DNA from: Lacimicrobium alkaliphilum
GTDB taxonomy: Bacteria > Pseudomonadota > Gammaproteobacteria > Enterobacterales > Alteromonadaceae
DNA: 64,000 nt
NCBI RefSeq assembly: GCF_001466725.1
Contig: NZ_CP013650.1
Location: 4,154,001-4,218,000, forward strand
Direction of reading: 5' to 3'
Shown one piece after another: positions 47,906 to 58,163 of the stretch. The translations under genes were made by a program, and so were the position numbers. Numbering within the stretch: the stretch's first letter is position 1; each line of letters opens with the position of its first letter. The notes under the pieces are model-generated. The model was not told the origin of the DNA, did no database searches, and saw only the letters and a list, made by a program, of their open reading frames with translations.

Positions 47906-49098
47906 GATATCACTCCCAGCTCTTTGCCAACCTCAACAAAGGCGTCAATGGCTTTATCCAGATGCGCTTTGGTATGCGCTGCAGACATTTGCGTACGTAT
48001 ACGCGCCTGCCCTTTGGGTACCACGGGGAAAGAAAAACCCACCACATATATGTCTTTGGCCAGCATTTTCTCGGCCATTGCGCTGGCCAGCCTTGCATCG
48101 CTCAGCATCACCGGAATAATGGCATGATCGGCCCCGGCCAGTTCGAAACCGGCTGCGGTCATACGCTCACGGAAATACTGGCTGTTCTCTTTAAGGGTTT
48201 TACGCAGCTCACCGCCGCCGGAGAGCAATTCCAGCACTTTGATCGAAGCTGACACAATCGCCGGTGCCAGTGAATTGGAAAACAGGTAAGGCCTTGACCT
48301 TTGCCGCAACCAGCTCACTATTTCTTTGCTGGCTGAAGTATAGCCACCGGATGCGCCGCCAAGTGCTTTACCCAGGGTACCGGTAAGAATGTCCACCCTC
48401 CCCATGACGTCACAGTATTCATGGCTGCCGCGGCCTTGCTCACCGACAAAGCCCACGGCGTGAGAATCATCCACCATCACCAGGGCGTTATACTTATCGG
48501 CCAGATCACAGACCGCTTTTAATCTGGCAATCACACCATCCATGGAAAAGACACCATCGGTGGCAATCATCTTATATCGGGCCCCATCAGCCTGCGCCTG
48601 CTGTAACTGCTTCTCAAGATCAGCCATATCGTTATTGGCGTAGCGGTAGCGTTTAGCCTTACACAATCTGACCCCATCGATAATACTGGCGTGGTTCAGG
48701 GCATCGGAGATAATTGCATCTTCAGGGCCCAGTAAAGTTTCAAATAACCCGGCATTGGCATCAAAACAGGAAGAGTAGAGAATCGTATCTTCCATGCCCA
48801 GAAACTCACTGAGCTTGTTTTCCAGCTGTTTATGAATATCCTGAGTGCCGCAGATAAAACGCACCGACGCCATGCCAAAGCCATGTGAATCCAGACCTGA
48901 TTTAGCCGCGGCAATCAAATCGGGATGATTAGCCAGCCCCAGATAATTGTTGGCACAAAAATTCAGTACATGCTCTGAGTCTGTCAGGCTGATATCAGCC
49001 TGCTGCTGTGAACTGATGATACGTTCACTTTTAAACAGTCCCTGCTCGCGGACATCATCCAGTTGCTGCTGCAGATAATCATTGAAACCTTGGTTCAT
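47902..49098 (-). CDS. kbl: 2-amino-3-ketobutyrate CoA ligase
   Basis: PLP enzyme splitting 2-amino-3-ketobutyrate with CoA into glycine and acetyl-CoA, the step after Tdh. From the ATG at 49098, which follows GGAG by six bases, it has 398 residues, the same as E. coli. Two upstream ATGs (49110, 49116) lack ribosome sites. VDDSHAVGF is the PLP-pocket motif, and [15 protein letters not shown] contains the Schiff-base Lys. Confidence 0.96.
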   Translation of the reverse strand: MNQGFNDYLQQQLDDVREQGLFKSERIISSQQQADISLTDSEHVLNFCANNYLGLANHPDLIAAAKSGLDSHGFGMASVRFICGTQDIHKQLENKLSEFLGMEDTILYSSCFDANAGLFETLLGPEDAIISDALNHASIIDGVRLCKAKRYRYANNDMADLEKQLQQAQADGARYKMIATDGVFSMDGVIARLKAVCDLADKYNALVMVDDSHAVGFVGEQGRGSHEYCDVMGRVDILTGTLGKALGGASGGYTSASKEIVSWLRQRSRPYLFSNSLAPAIVSASIKVLELLSGGGELRKTLKENSQYFRERMTAAGFELAGADHAIIPVMLSDARLASAMAEKMLAKDIYVVGFSFPVVPKGQARIRTQMSAAHTKAHLDKAIDAFVEVGKELGVIS

Positions 49099-49298
49099 TT
49101 GTTGCTCCATAACCATTTGCTTAATGTCGGCATTGTAAAAGAGAAGACTGACAAAGGTATAGAGCTGAGGAGTAAATTCGCGATACATCAGGTGTACAGT
49201 CAGGCAGACTGCTGCTTTATATCTCCGGGGCCGACAAGCCCGCGCACCGGCTCATAAAGTCTGATAAAATACAGCCCGGACTCTCAGCCACAACCAAT

Positions 49299-50630
49299 AT
49301 GCATAGACAGCCTGAAAATCATCATCCCGGCGCATTTAGGGACAAGCTGAGCCGCAGTGCATACAGCCTGTTATGGATGCTGCTGGCGCCAGTCCTCGCT
49401 ATCGTGATGCTCAGGCGCGGGCACGAGAACCGACTACAGGAACTCAAGCGTCTGCCCGAACGATTCGGATTCGGATCTGCTCTGAAACAAACCGGTGGCT
49501 ACCTGTTTCATTGTGTGTCTGTGGGTGAGGTGGTCGCGGCGACTCCCTTAATCAAGAAACTGCAGACACTCAGGCCGAGCCAGCCCATTACCCTGACAAC
49601 CACAACGACAACTGGCTCAGAAAGGGCGTTGGAGCTATTCGGGAATAGCATACAACACTGTTATCTGCCCTTTGATATCCCATTTGCCATGAGCCGTCTG
49701 CTTAAACGTGTGAAGCCAGACCTGGTGGTGATCACGGAAGTGGAGTTGTGGCCTAATATGATCCATTGCTGCTGGCAAAAGAATATTCCTGTCACTGTTA
49801 TAAATGCGCGTATGACAGACCGTTCGGTAAACCGTTATCGCAAACTGAGTTGGTTAGCCGGCCCAATGCTGGCAAAGCTGTCAAAAGTCTGCGCGCAGGG
49901 ACTGCGCGATTATAATAACTACCTCAGACTCGGCGTCACAGAAGACAAAGTGGTGCTGACCAACAATATAAAATTTGATCTGCCGGATATCGATGTTACC
50001 GCTTTGCGACAGAACGTCATCGAAACCTATGGGACTCAGCACAGGAAAGTGCTGGTTGCAGGCAGCACCCATGCACCGGAAGAAGAGTTGCTGTTAGAAG
50101 CCTATCAGCAGCTTAAGGGTAAGCATCAGGAGCTATTGTTGGTACTGGTGCCCAGACACCCTCAGAGATTTGAACAGGTGTCTGAGCTTTGTCTGCAGCA
50201 CCATCTGAACGTAATAAGGGTAAGTGCCGGCAAGCCTTGTCAGGCCGATACAGATATTCTGCTTGGCGATAAAATGGGTATTCTTAAGCAGCTTTATGCC
50301 CTGGCTGACATTGCTTTTGTGGGAGGCAGCCTGAGTGACAAAGGCGGGCACAATGCCCTCGAGCCAGCACAGCTAGGAATCCCCATCTTGATGGGGCCAT
50401 CACAATATAATAATCCACAGATTTGTGCCGAGCTTGAGGCCGGTGGTGCCTTGCATACGGTTAAAGATGAGACAGATCTGATTAACCAATGTCATCGCTG
50501 GTTACGTTGTCCTGATGCTGCTCGGGAACAGGGTCTGGCGGGTCAGAAAACCATCCATATTAATGCAGGTGCCGTACACAAAACCCTTGACTTCCTGACG
50601 GCTGTCTCACCATCAAATCAGACAATCTGA
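49299..50630 (+). CDS. waaA: 3-deoxy-D-manno-octulosonic acid transferase WaaA
   Basis: Inner-membrane GT30 enzyme adding Kdo from CMP-Kdo to lipid A precursor. The 443 residues have an N-terminal anchor (SLLWMLLAPVLAIVML), HCVSVGEVVAATPLI with the conserved catalytic Glu, the middle motif VITEVELWPN, AGSTHAPEEELLLEAYQ and GGSLSDKGGHNALEPA. Divergent from kbl. The ribosome site is weak. Confidence 0.96.
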   Translation: MHRQPENHHPGAFRDKLSRSAYSLLWMLLAPVLAIVMLRRGHENRLQELKRLPERFGFGSALKQTGGYLFHCVSVGEVVAATPLIKKLQTLRPSQPITLTTTTTTGSERALELFGNSIQHCYLPFDIPFAMSRLLKRVKPDLVVITEVELWPNMIHCCWQKNIPVTVINARMTDRSVNRYRKLSWLAGPMLAKLSKVCAQGLRDYNNYLRLGVTEDKVVLTNNIKFDLPDIDVTALRQNVIETYGTQHRKVLVAGSTHAPEEELLLEAYQQLKGKHQELLLVLVPRHPQRFEQVSELCLQHHLNVIRVSAGKPCQADTDILLGDKMGILKQLYALADIAFVGGSLSDKGGHNALEPAQLGIPILMGPSQYNNPQICAELEAGGALHTVKDETDLINQCHRWLRCPDAAREQGLAGQKTIHINAGAVHKTLDFLTAVSPSNQTI

Positions 50631-50823
50631 GCTATTTTATCAGAGATCCTGTTACAATTTGTCACTTGAAGTTGAAGCGTGCATAGGGTAAACCTCAAAG
50701 ATAGCGTGATGGATTAATTTACTGAGCGTGTTAAGGGCTGTGGCGAATCAGCTTACTGAGACATAAGCTTTACCTAGCAGCAAATTACGAACTGAGGATC
50801 AGCCTCAGCAAAGGAGATTAAAA

Positions 50824-51183
50824 ATGCAAAAGTTACTAATAAGTTTGATGATAGGTGGCGCGGCACTGATGGCGGGCTGCGCATCAAACCCGGATTCAAA
50901 ATATGCCAGCATTGAGCATTTATCCGACACAGAGCGAAATCAGGCACTGAAAGAATGCTTCAAAAGTGATCTTAACAAAGACGAGCGCCAGGATTGTCTG
51001 GCTCGTTATGCCCCGGCAGAAGTGGGCTACAGATGTGAACGTCGTCAGGTGACTGGCACTCGTTTCGGCGAGCGTGTTTGTACTACCGAACGTCAGCGTG
51101 AAGCGGAGCGCAAACACGCGATGGAAGCCATGAGCCGTGTCTCCAAAAATGCTTCTCGCCTGGCCGGGCCGGAAGGCGGTTAA
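50824..51183 (+). CDS. Small cysteine-containing lipoprotein
   Basis: A 119-residue precursor starting after AAGGAG (50810-50815). The signal ends with lipobox MAGC (Cys19). The mature part is highly charged and contains four further Cys in two pairs (ECFKSD...DCLARY and YRCERR...RVCTTE), suggesting two disulfides or a metal site. A positively charged helix (TERQREAERKHAMEAMSRV) closes the protein. I do not recognise the family. About 190 nt of AT-rich leader precede it. Confidence 0.82.
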   Translation: MQKLLISLMIGGAALMAGCASNPDSKYASIEHLSDTERNQALKECFKSDLNKDERQDCLARYAPAEVGYRCERRQVTGTRFGERVCTTERQREAERKHAMEAMSRVSKNASRLAGPEGG

Positions 51184-51199
51184 TAACGGCTTTGTTTAA

Positions 51200-51229
51200 C
51201 GGAGGATGTCCCTGCCGGGGCACCCTCCG
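51200..51229. terminator. Possible bidirectional terminator hairpin
   Basis: CGGAGGATGTCCC (51200-51212) pairs imperfectly with GGGGCACCCTCCG (51217-51229) around TGCC, between the lipoprotein stop and the convergent glycosyltransferase stop. No real U tract is visible. Confidence 0.45.
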
Positions 51230-51253
51230 ACAGTTGCCAGACCTCTGCCAGAG

Positions 51254-52324
51254 TCACCTAAGAGTTTCAAAAAATTCCAGTAACTGACGGGCTTCTCTTT
51301 CAATACTGTAATGCTCGAGAACCCGTTCACGCCCGCGTTTACCCATGGTCTCACATCGTTTCGTATCAGACAGCAACACATCCAGCTTCTGATTAATTTC
51401 ATCACTGGCATTTACCGGCACCACATAGCCATCGATATCCTGACGAATTATTTCCGGCCAGGCTCCGGCATCGGTAGCCAGCACCGCAGCTTCGGCGCTC
51501 ATGGCCTCCGGCACGGTCAGCCCAAATCCTTCATTATCACTCAGGGCCGCAACCACAGACAGTGCCGAGAAAATCTGTGGGATTTGCTTAAAGGGCAGCT
51601 CGCCGGTGAAGATTATTCGCGAGGACAGACCCGCCTCTTCCACTTCAGACTTAAGCTGTTCAACAAATTCCCGGTGCGAGGACGAGATCGCCCCGACTAT
51701 AACGGCAGTTACATCCGGATATTTGGGTAAACTAGCGATACAGGCCCGGACAAAATGATGCACGCCTTTCTGTTTTCGCACTCGCCCTAACATACCGATT
51801 CCAATTTTTCCGCCGTACCCCAAAGCTTGCCAGGCCAGGGCCTTGTTCCGGGCTGGCTGGTAAAGGTGAGTCTGTATACCATGGGGAATAACGATATCCG
51901 GCGGATCGGCGAGAAATCCCGCCGAGCGCTGGCTTACAGCAACGACTGCATCCATTTTGCGGGTGATCCACACCGTCGACCCTGAACGCTTCCTCTGTGC
52001 GGCGCTGCTGAAGACAATCTTTAACTTACACCTGAACAGATAACGTAAAATCAGCGCCTGTATCATTTCATCCACCCGCCGGGCGTGAAAAACCCTGAAT
52101 TTACCGTTTTTCAGCGGTTTCCGGCATAGCCTGACGGTATCCCAAAAGCTGATATACAAATCCGGATCCGTCAGATGGTGTTTACCCATTATCCTTAAAT
52201 TCACCCACTTTCTCTGCTCGGCGGAAACCTGCAACATGGTGGATGTCACCCCTGAAAAATTCGGATTGGAATTACCCAGGATTAAGGAAATTTCCTCTTC
52301 ATTCTGTTCGTTCGGCACCTTCAC
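51254..52324 (-). CDS. Glycosyltransferase family 4 protein
   Basis: A 356-residue cytoplasmic or peripheral GT-B glycosyltransferase. The C-terminal half has IGMLGRVRKQKGVHHFV, then DNEGFGLTVPEAMSAEAAVL with the EX7E nucleotide-sugar motif, and GAWPEIIRQDIDGYVVP. The start is GTG at 52324. It lies between the waaA-side lipoprotein and kdkA on the opposite strand, so LPS core synthesis is the likely pathway; donor and acceptor are unknown. Confidence 0.88.
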   Translation of the reverse strand: MKVPNEQNEEEISLILGNSNPNFSGVTSTMLQVSAEQRKWVNLRIMGKHHLTDPDLYISFWDTVRLCRKPLKNGKFRVFHARRVDEMIQALILRYLFRCKLKIVFSSAAQRKRSGSTVWITRKMDAVVAVSQRSAGFLADPPDIVIPHGIQTHLYQPARNKALAWQALGYGGKIGIGMLGRVRKQKGVHHFVRACIASLPKYPDVTAVIVGAISSSHREFVEQLKSEVEEAGLSSRIIFTGELPFKQIPQIFSALSVVAALSDNEGFGLTVPEAMSAEAAVLATDAGAWPEIIRQDIDGYVVPVNASDEINQKLDVLLSDTKRCETMGKRGRERVLEHYSIEREARQLLEFFETLR

Positions 52325-52517
52325 TACCTGTTGTTATGACTCTATTACAACCACTTCCAGTTAAAACGCTCCACTGGATCGTCAATCGCCTGAGTCTACC
52401 ATGACCGTATCTATTACATAATATACACTGTGTAACCTGCAATGCGCGGCAGCGAACCGCTGATTTGCTGCGATCATGGTATTATCCACATTTAATTACT
52501 GAAACTGATAAGAGTTG

Positions 52518-53243
52518 ATGGGGCATAAAGAGCACTACGATGAGCATGGACACTGGTTTTTGTATCAGCAAGATATACCGGTAACCCTTCATCCACAGAT
52601 ATTCAGCCCGGCATACTGGCAGTCTCAGGGCGCGCTGATCGGCGGAGCCAAAGGCCGGGGTACCACAGTTTTTATCCGGCCCAAAGCCACAGAAGAGTGG
52701 GCTCTGAGGCATTATCGCCGCGGTGGCATGATTGGCCGATTGCTAACAGACCAGTTTGTTTACACCGGTCTGAACAAAACCCGCGCCTGGCAAGAGTTTC
52801 ACCTGCTTGAGTATATGCGCGACCAGGGCTTACCGGTGCCAGAACCTGTGGCTGCCCATGTGTGCCGATCTGGATGCTATTATCAGGCAGATCTGATCAC
52901 CAGGCTGATCCCGGACAGCCAGGATTTGCATAAGGTGCTTTGCGAACGTCCGCTCAGTGAAAATGAGTGGCGTAAAACAGGCCAAATCATTGCCCGCTTG
53001 CATCGGCATCAGGTATATCACCATGATCTTAACATTCGCAATCTGATGCTCGACGCGCGGGGCACCATCTGGATTATCGATTTTGACAAATGTCGACGCC
53101 GCGCGGGTAATAACTGGAAAAAAGAGAATCTTGACCGGCTACACCGTTCCTTAAAAAAGTCTGCCGAGAATCAGAGCAACTGGTATTGGCAGGAAGCCGA
53201 TTTTGAAACGCTGCTGGAAGCCTATTCTGATCCGCATAGATAG
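52518..53243 (+). CDS. kdkA: 3-deoxy-D-manno-octulosonic acid kinase KdkA
   Basis: Phosphorylates the Kdo residue of LPS inner core. The 241 residues form a small eukaryotic-like kinase fold, with RHYRRGGMIGRLL, the catalytic loop YHHDLNIRNLML (Asp, Asn) and metal motif IIDFDKCRRR. The ATG at 52518 follows an in-frame TTG (52515) that may also initiate. A single phosphorylated Kdo is typical of species with this gene. Confidence 0.92.
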   Translation: MGHKEHYDEHGHWFLYQQDIPVTLHPQIFSPAYWQSQGALIGGAKGRGTTVFIRPKATEEWALRHYRRGGMIGRLLTDQFVYTGLNKTRAWQEFHLLEYMRDQGLPVPEPVAAHVCRSGCYYQADLITRLIPDSQDLHKVLCERPLSENEWRKTGQIIARLHRHQVYHHDLNIRNLMLDARGTIWIIDFDKCRRRAGNNWKKENLDRLHRSLKKSAENQSNWYWQEADFETLLEAYSDPHR

Positions 53244-53317
53244 TTGTTCACTCATACCATCCTGCGCAGGCTTATGTATAATTGCCGCTTTGTAAATCAT
53301 CAGGTGAAAACTGTTCT

Positions 53318-54736
53318 ATGCGAAGCTTAGGCCTGCTCTTGTTTTGCTTCTTCCCGGCCACCCTTTTGGCAAAAGGGCTGTCTCCCTATTTGCCCTTGCA
53401 ACTGTCACCAGAGATCGAGTCGCAAATCGAGAAAGTCATGGCGCTCACCCCGGGAGCTCCGCTGATTAAGCCCTACAAAGCCTCAGAAGTGCTGACCCGT
53501 ATTAAACAATTACAGAACAGCCATCCGGGTTTGTATGGTCAGGTAAGCCGTTATCTTCAGCGTTATACCCGCACCTTCGGCAGAAGTCACAGCTCGGTTG
53601 AGCTGGCGGTTAATCAGGATAGCGATAAAGATTTACCCAACCAACGGGGGATCCAGACCCAGTCCGGCTATGTCCTGTCTGCCGGAGGCTTTTATCATCC
53701 AAACCCTTATTTTATTGCTTCAGCAGGTATGCTGCTAACCGATGACAGCGGCGGCCCTGTGCATACCGGAAGTTACATCGGATTTGGCTACGAATATGCG
53801 CAGGTCGAACTGGGGTATCGGGAACATTGGTTTTCCCCTTTTCAGGATTCTGCCATGCTCGTCAGCACCCATGCCCAGGCATCACCCTCCATCACCATAA
53901 GTAATGCCACTCCTATCACCGACTGGAATATTCGCTACGAGATGTTTTATTCCAAACTTGAAGAAGTGGAGGGGATTCGGCTGGGTGATGAGTTCTTCAC
54001 TGGGCACCCCAGACATGCTGGCATACACCTTAGCTTTACGCCCCTGGAGTTCTGGACACTGGGTGTAAGCCGCACCTTTCAGTTTGGCGGTGGTGCCCGG
54101 GAAGTGAATTTCTCGGATGTACTGCATGCCCTGTTTGATCCCGCCGGTAAGGATAATATCGGCACCAATACCGATGACCCGAACTTTGAGTTTGGCAATC
54201 AGCAGGCCTCTTTTACCAGTAAAGTAAATGTTCAGCTTTGGGATATTAACTGGTCTTTTTATGGTGAAATTGGCGGCGAAGACACCGAAGGGGAGAAAAA
54301 TTACAAACTGGGTAATGAAACGCTGTCTTTTGGTATATACACGCCCGATCTTACCGACAAATTAAGCCTGCGATATGAGTATAACCGCTGGGATACCCGC
54401 TGGTACGTGCATCACCTTTACCGTCAGGGCTATACCAATCTGGGCCAGGTGATGGGACACTGGGGCGGTGATGAGCGCATTCTTGACTACGATACACCTG
54501 CAAAAGTGCACGCTCTGTCTTTGGAATATCTGCTCGACAGCCGCTCATTGTTGTCAGGCACCCTGCGTACCATTCGAAATGAGGACAAAAGCCGCTTTGA
54601 TTATAGCCGAGGATTCGAACTGGAGTTAGATTACAGCTATGCTACCGACTCGGGTTTCTGGGGTATCAGCCTGTACGCAGGCCGCGATACTCAGGAAAAC
54701 AATTTCAGCCGTTTAGCGCTTTTTTATCGCTGGTAA
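53318..54736 (+). CDS. Wzi-family capsule assembly / outer-membrane beta-barrel protein
   Basis: The precursor has 472 residues from the ATG at 53318 (AGGTG at 53302). The signal peptide ends near TLLA/KGLSP. An N-terminal helical segment (about 25-90) precedes a beta-barrel rich in alternating aromatic strands, ending SRLALFYRW with C-terminal aromatic Trp, as outer-membrane barrels do. The arrangement matches the Wzi family (PF14052), which anchors capsule polysaccharide to the surface. It lies between kdkA and the CDP-glycerol genes. Confidence 0.85.
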   Translation: MRSLGLLLFCFFPATLLAKGLSPYLPLQLSPEIESQIEKVMALTPGAPLIKPYKASEVLTRIKQLQNSHPGLYGQVSRYLQRYTRTFGRSHSSVELAVNQDSDKDLPNQRGIQTQSGYVLSAGGFYHPNPYFIASAGMLLTDDSGGPVHTGSYIGFGYEYAQVELGYREHWFSPFQDSAMLVSTHAQASPSITISNATPITDWNIRYEMFYSKLEEVEGIRLGDEFFTGHPRHAGIHLSFTPLEFWTLGVSRTFQFGGGAREVNFSDVLHALFDPAGKDNIGTNTDDPNFEFGNQQASFTSKVNVQLWDINWSFYGEIGGEDTEGEKNYKLGNETLSFGIYTPDLTDKLSLRYEYNRWDTRWYVHHLYRQGYTNLGQVMGHWGGDERILDYDTPAKVHALSLEYLLDSRSLLSGTLRTIRNEDKSRFDYSRGFELELDYSYATDSGFWGISLYAGRDTQENNFSRLALFYRW

Positions 54737-54748
54737 GGTCAGTCCTGT

Positions 54749-55144
54749 ATGAAACGCATCATTACATTTGGCACCTTCGACGTATTCCATGTAGGCCATA
54801 TAAACCTTCTGGAAAGGGCCAGGGCATTAGGTGGCCATCTGACGGTAGGGATCTCTTCGGATGAGCTGAATATGAGTAAGAAAGGCCGCATGCCAATCTA
54901 TCCTTATACCAGCAGAGCCAGGATTATTCAGTCATTGCGCTGCGTAGATGAAGTATTTAAGGAGGAATCACTGGAGCAGAAGCCTGAGTACCTGCAGCAC
55001 TATAAGGCCGACATGCTGGTGATGGGTGATGACTGGAAAGGCCGCTTTGATCACCTCAAAGTCTATTGTGAGGTGCATTACCTGCCCCGCACCCCTTCTA
55101 TCTCGACCACTGAGCTTATCGAAGTGATAAAGGAAGTGCCTTGA
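54749..55144 (+). CDS. Glycerol-3-phosphate cytidylyltransferase (TagD-like)
   Basis: Makes CDP-glycerol from CTP and glycerol 3-phosphate. The 131 residues have FGTFDVFHVGHINLLERA with the HxGH nucleotidyl motif (HVGH), MGDDWKGRFDHLK and the CTP-binding RTPSISTTELI. Length and motifs match TagD, better known from teichoic-acid synthesis in Gram-positive bacteria. It overlaps the following glycerophosphotransferase by four bases, so the two form one functional pair. Confidence 0.9.
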   Translation: MKRIITFGTFDVFHVGHINLLERARALGGHLTVGISSDELNMSKKGRMPIYPYTSRARIIQSLRCVDEVFKEESLEQKPEYLQHYKADMLVMGDDWKGRFDHLKVYCEVHYLPRTPSISTTELIEVIKEVP

Positions 55145-56169
55145 ATCAGTATCTGTTTTACATCTCCCAGAATTACGCTTTTGAGATCTTACGCCCGTTA
55201 CAGACCGAGATTAGACGTCGCGGGGATCAGGTTCACTGGTTTACAGAAGGCGACGAGGTAGACCGGCAGCTGTTTTTATCTGACGAATCAGTACTGAGTA
55301 CTGTGGCAGAGGTGATCGCCATGGGCCCCAAAGCCGTCTTTGTGCCAGGCAATTATGTACCCAGCTTTATCCCAGGCTTAAAAGTACAGGTTTTCCATGG
55401 TTTCGAATGGAAAAAGAAAGGTCATTTTCGTATTCGTGATTGCTTCGATCTTTACTGCACGCAGGGGCCCCTTTTCACCCGCAAGTTTGAGCAACTGCAA
55501 GCCGAGCATCCCCATTTCAGGGTGCTGGAAACCGGCTGGCCAAAGACAGATCCTTTATTTTCAGTTGAACCATACCCGTGGCCAACCCCAGCAACAGGGC
55601 CTCTGATCCTGTATGCACCAACCTTTTCGCCGTCACTGACTTCTGCCCCGGCACTGCTTGAACACATTAATGCCCTTTCCAGACAAGGTGATGCCCGCTG
55701 GCTGATCAAGTTTCATCCGAAAATGGATCCGCAATGGATACAGGCATATAAAGCCGTGCAACATGAGGCTCTGGTTGTTGCACAGGACAGTGCCATCAAT
55801 CCATTACTACAAGCAGCCGACATCATGCTGTCCGATACCTCATCCGTCATCACCGAGTTCTGCCTGCTTAAAAAGCCTGTTATTACCTTTAATAATCTGC
55901 AACCTGAAGCTCATATACTTAATATAAGCTCTCCTGAACAGCTGTCTGGAGCCATTCAACAGGCTCTGTCACCATCAGCCGACTGGCAGCGTGCTATTGA
56001 GGAAAATATTAACCAGCTTCACCCCTATACCGATGGCCAGTCCTGTTCCAGAATATTAGAAGCTGTAGATTACGCCATAGCGCTCGGTTCCGAGGGGTTG
56101 AACAAGAAACCTGTAAATTTGTTTCGCCAGCTTAAGCTGCGATTAAAGCTGGGTTACTGGGGCCGCTAA
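55141..56169 (+). CDS. CDP-glycerol glycerophosphotransferase family protein
   Basis: Predicted to transfer glycerol phosphate from CDP-glycerol to a surface glycan (TagB/TagF family, PF04464). The 342 residues include FVPGNYVPSFIPGLKVQVFHG, ILYAPTFSPSL, WLIKFHPKMD and DIMLSDTSSVITEFCLL, all family motifs. The start is TTG at 55141, overlapping the stop of the cytidylyltransferase. The C-terminal tail is basic (RQLKLRLKLGYWGR), suiting membrane association. No membrane span is seen. Confidence 0.88.
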   Translation: MNQYLFYISQNYAFEILRPLQTEIRRRGDQVHWFTEGDEVDRQLFLSDESVLSTVAEVIAMGPKAVFVPGNYVPSFIPGLKVQVFHGFEWKKKGHFRIRDCFDLYCTQGPLFTRKFEQLQAEHPHFRVLETGWPKTDPLFSVEPYPWPTPATGPLILYAPTFSPSLTSAPALLEHINALSRQGDARWLIKFHPKMDPQWIQAYKAVQHEALVVAQDSAINPLLQAADIMLSDTSSVITEFCLLKKPVITFNNLQPEAHILNISSPEQLSGAIQQALSPSADWQRAIEENINQLHPYTDGQSCSRILEAVDYAIALGSEGLNKKPVNLFRQLKLRLKLGYWGR

Positions 56170-56178
56170 ACCTGATAG

Positions 56179-56706
<528 letters not shown>

Positions 56707-56733
56707 TTGTCGTCCTGAGCGCCGGATTCACCA

Positions 56734-57546
56734 TTACCGCTGACATTGGCTGCAATAGAAGCTGTTGCGCTGTCCAATCACCACAGCCCTGACAGGCGTT
56801 TCACAGACCATGCACGCTTGCCCCGACCTGCCGTACACTCTGAGTTGCTGGGCAAAATAGCCCGGGTTACCGTCAGCCTGGGCAAAGTCCTTCAGTGTTG
56901 TGCCACCTTGCTCTATGGCCCCAATTAAAACCTGTTTTATTGCCTCAGCCAGCTGCTGATATTTATCCTGGCCGACCCGGCCGGCCTGTCGTCTTGGGTC
57001 AATACCGGCCAGAAACAGTGATTCATTGGCATAAATGTTACCCACACCCACCACAATGGCATTATCCATAATGAAGTTCTTAACCGCCTGTTTCCTTCCC
57101 CGCGACAGCCGGTATAGCCGCTCGCCATCAAAATCAGATGTTAAAGGTTCCGGGCCCAAACGTGTTAACAGTGGCAAAGTTGGCTCATCACGACCCTGCC
57201 AGAGACAGGCACCAAAGCGTCTGGGATCATTCAGGCGCAGTGAATGCTGATTATCCAGTGCAATAATCAGATGATCATGTTTCTGCAATGGTGCATTAAG
57301 GGCTAAAACTCTCAGTTTACCGGACATTCCAAGATGCAGAATGATACTGCCCGGCTCCGTATCCAGCAGCAGATATTTGGCCCGCCGCCGGATATTTAGT
57401 ATCTGATAACCTTCTGCCTGATGGATCGCTTGCGGCACTGGCCAGCGCAACTTTGGCTGACGCACAGTAATACGGCTAATCTGCTGTCCAATCATCAGCG
57501 GACTGATACCCAGCCTGCTGACTTCAACTTCCGGGAGTTCAGGCAT
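56734..57546 (-). CDS. mutM: Formamidopyrimidine-DNA glycosylase MutM
   Basis: Base-excision repair enzyme for 8-oxoguanine. In 270 residues the catalytic N-terminus PELPEVE (Pro2, Glu3) is intact, a helix-two-turn-helix lies mid-protein (NIYANESLFLAGIDPRRQ), and a C-terminal zinc finger has CMVCETP...FYCSQCQR. It overlaps the upstream membrane protein stop by one base. Confidence 0.97.
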   Translation of the reverse strand: MPELPEVEVSRLGISPLMIGQQISRITVRQPKLRWPVPQAIHQAEGYQILNIRRRAKYLLLDTEPGSIILHLGMSGKLRVLALNAPLQKHDHLIIALDNQHSLRLNDPRRFGACLWQGRDEPTLPLLTRLGPEPLTSDFDGERLYRLSRGRKQAVKNFIMDNAIVVGVGNIYANESLFLAGIDPRRQAGRVGQDKYQQLAEAIKQVLIGAIEQGGTTLKDFAQADGNPGYFAQQLRVYGRSGQACMVCETPVRAVVIGQRNSFYCSQCQR

Positions 57547-58007
57547 CAGAGTATTTCCTGCGGAATAAATTCATTGATCTGCCGGTTTTCTGCCCGGTAC
57601 AGTCGGCTCTGATGCTGCAGTAACAGATCATCTCCTTGCTGGGTAAGCTGGAACACAACCCCCTCAGACTGACCGGCCAGCCAAATCACTACCACTGCGG
57701 TATTTTGCAATTTCCCGCCGGAGAATGGTGTAACCACAATCTGCTGCCAGTTATCCACCAGCAAGCCCAGCTCCGATTCGTTCAGTTCCAGCCCAGGCCT
57801 GATTCGCCATCCCTGCCCTATACGCTCTAACCTGTGGGTACCGAAGTCTATTTTCATTACCGGCACATCTTCCGGTAACAGACTCTGACTTTGCGATGGT
57901 GCAGGCGCCTGATTAAAAAACTCACCACTTTGGTGAAACACCAGAATCAATAGCAAGGTGGCAAAAATAAGGACGTTATTCCAGCCTCGTTTAGATAAAC
58001 GAATCAT
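57546..58007 (-). CDS. Conserved membrane-anchored protein upstream of mutM
   Basis: A 153-residue protein from the ATG at 58007 (MIRLSKRGWNNVLIFATLL). It has one N-terminal membrane segment (about 11-27), then a Pro/Ser/Gln linker and a beta-rich domain (VMKIDFGTHRLERIGQGWRI, FSGGKLQNTAVVVIWLAGQ). I do not recognise the family. One-base overlap with mutM suggests co-translation. It is reached from the ribosomal-protein genes only past a strong terminator, so it probably has its own promoter. Confidence 0.78.
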   Translation of the reverse strand: MIRLSKRGWNNVLIFATLLLILVFHQSGEFFNQAPAPSQSQSLLPEDVPVMKIDFGTHRLERIGQGWRIRPGLELNESELGLLVDNWQQIVVTPFSGGKLQNTAVVVIWLAGQSEGVVFQLTQQGDDLLLQHQSRLYRAENRQINEFIPQEIL

Positions 58008-58054
58008 ACTCAATCTGAACCAGAGGATTATGTGCAGATGGTAACAAAAAGGGC

Positions 58055-58080
58055 AAAAAAAAGCCCGGCTTTGCCGGGCT
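58055..58080 (-). terminator. Intrinsic terminator of rpmB-rpmG
   Basis: On the minus strand AGCCCGGC-aaa-GCCGGGCT (58080-58062) is an 8-bp stem followed by a run of T (58061-58055). It lies about 85 nt past the rpmG stop. Confidence 0.9.
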
Positions 58081-58163
58081 CTTATGGAGACAAGTTTTCT
58101 GTAATCGGCCTGCTTGCTGATGACAGAAACGAACACTGATGCTTCAGGTTCGCCAAAAATCTC

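Noticed and set aside
52410..52440. TTACA...TGTAA-like symmetry in the kdkA/glycosyltransferase divergent gap
   Set aside because: Arms of five bases in AT-rich DNA are expected by chance; no regulator family could be assigned.
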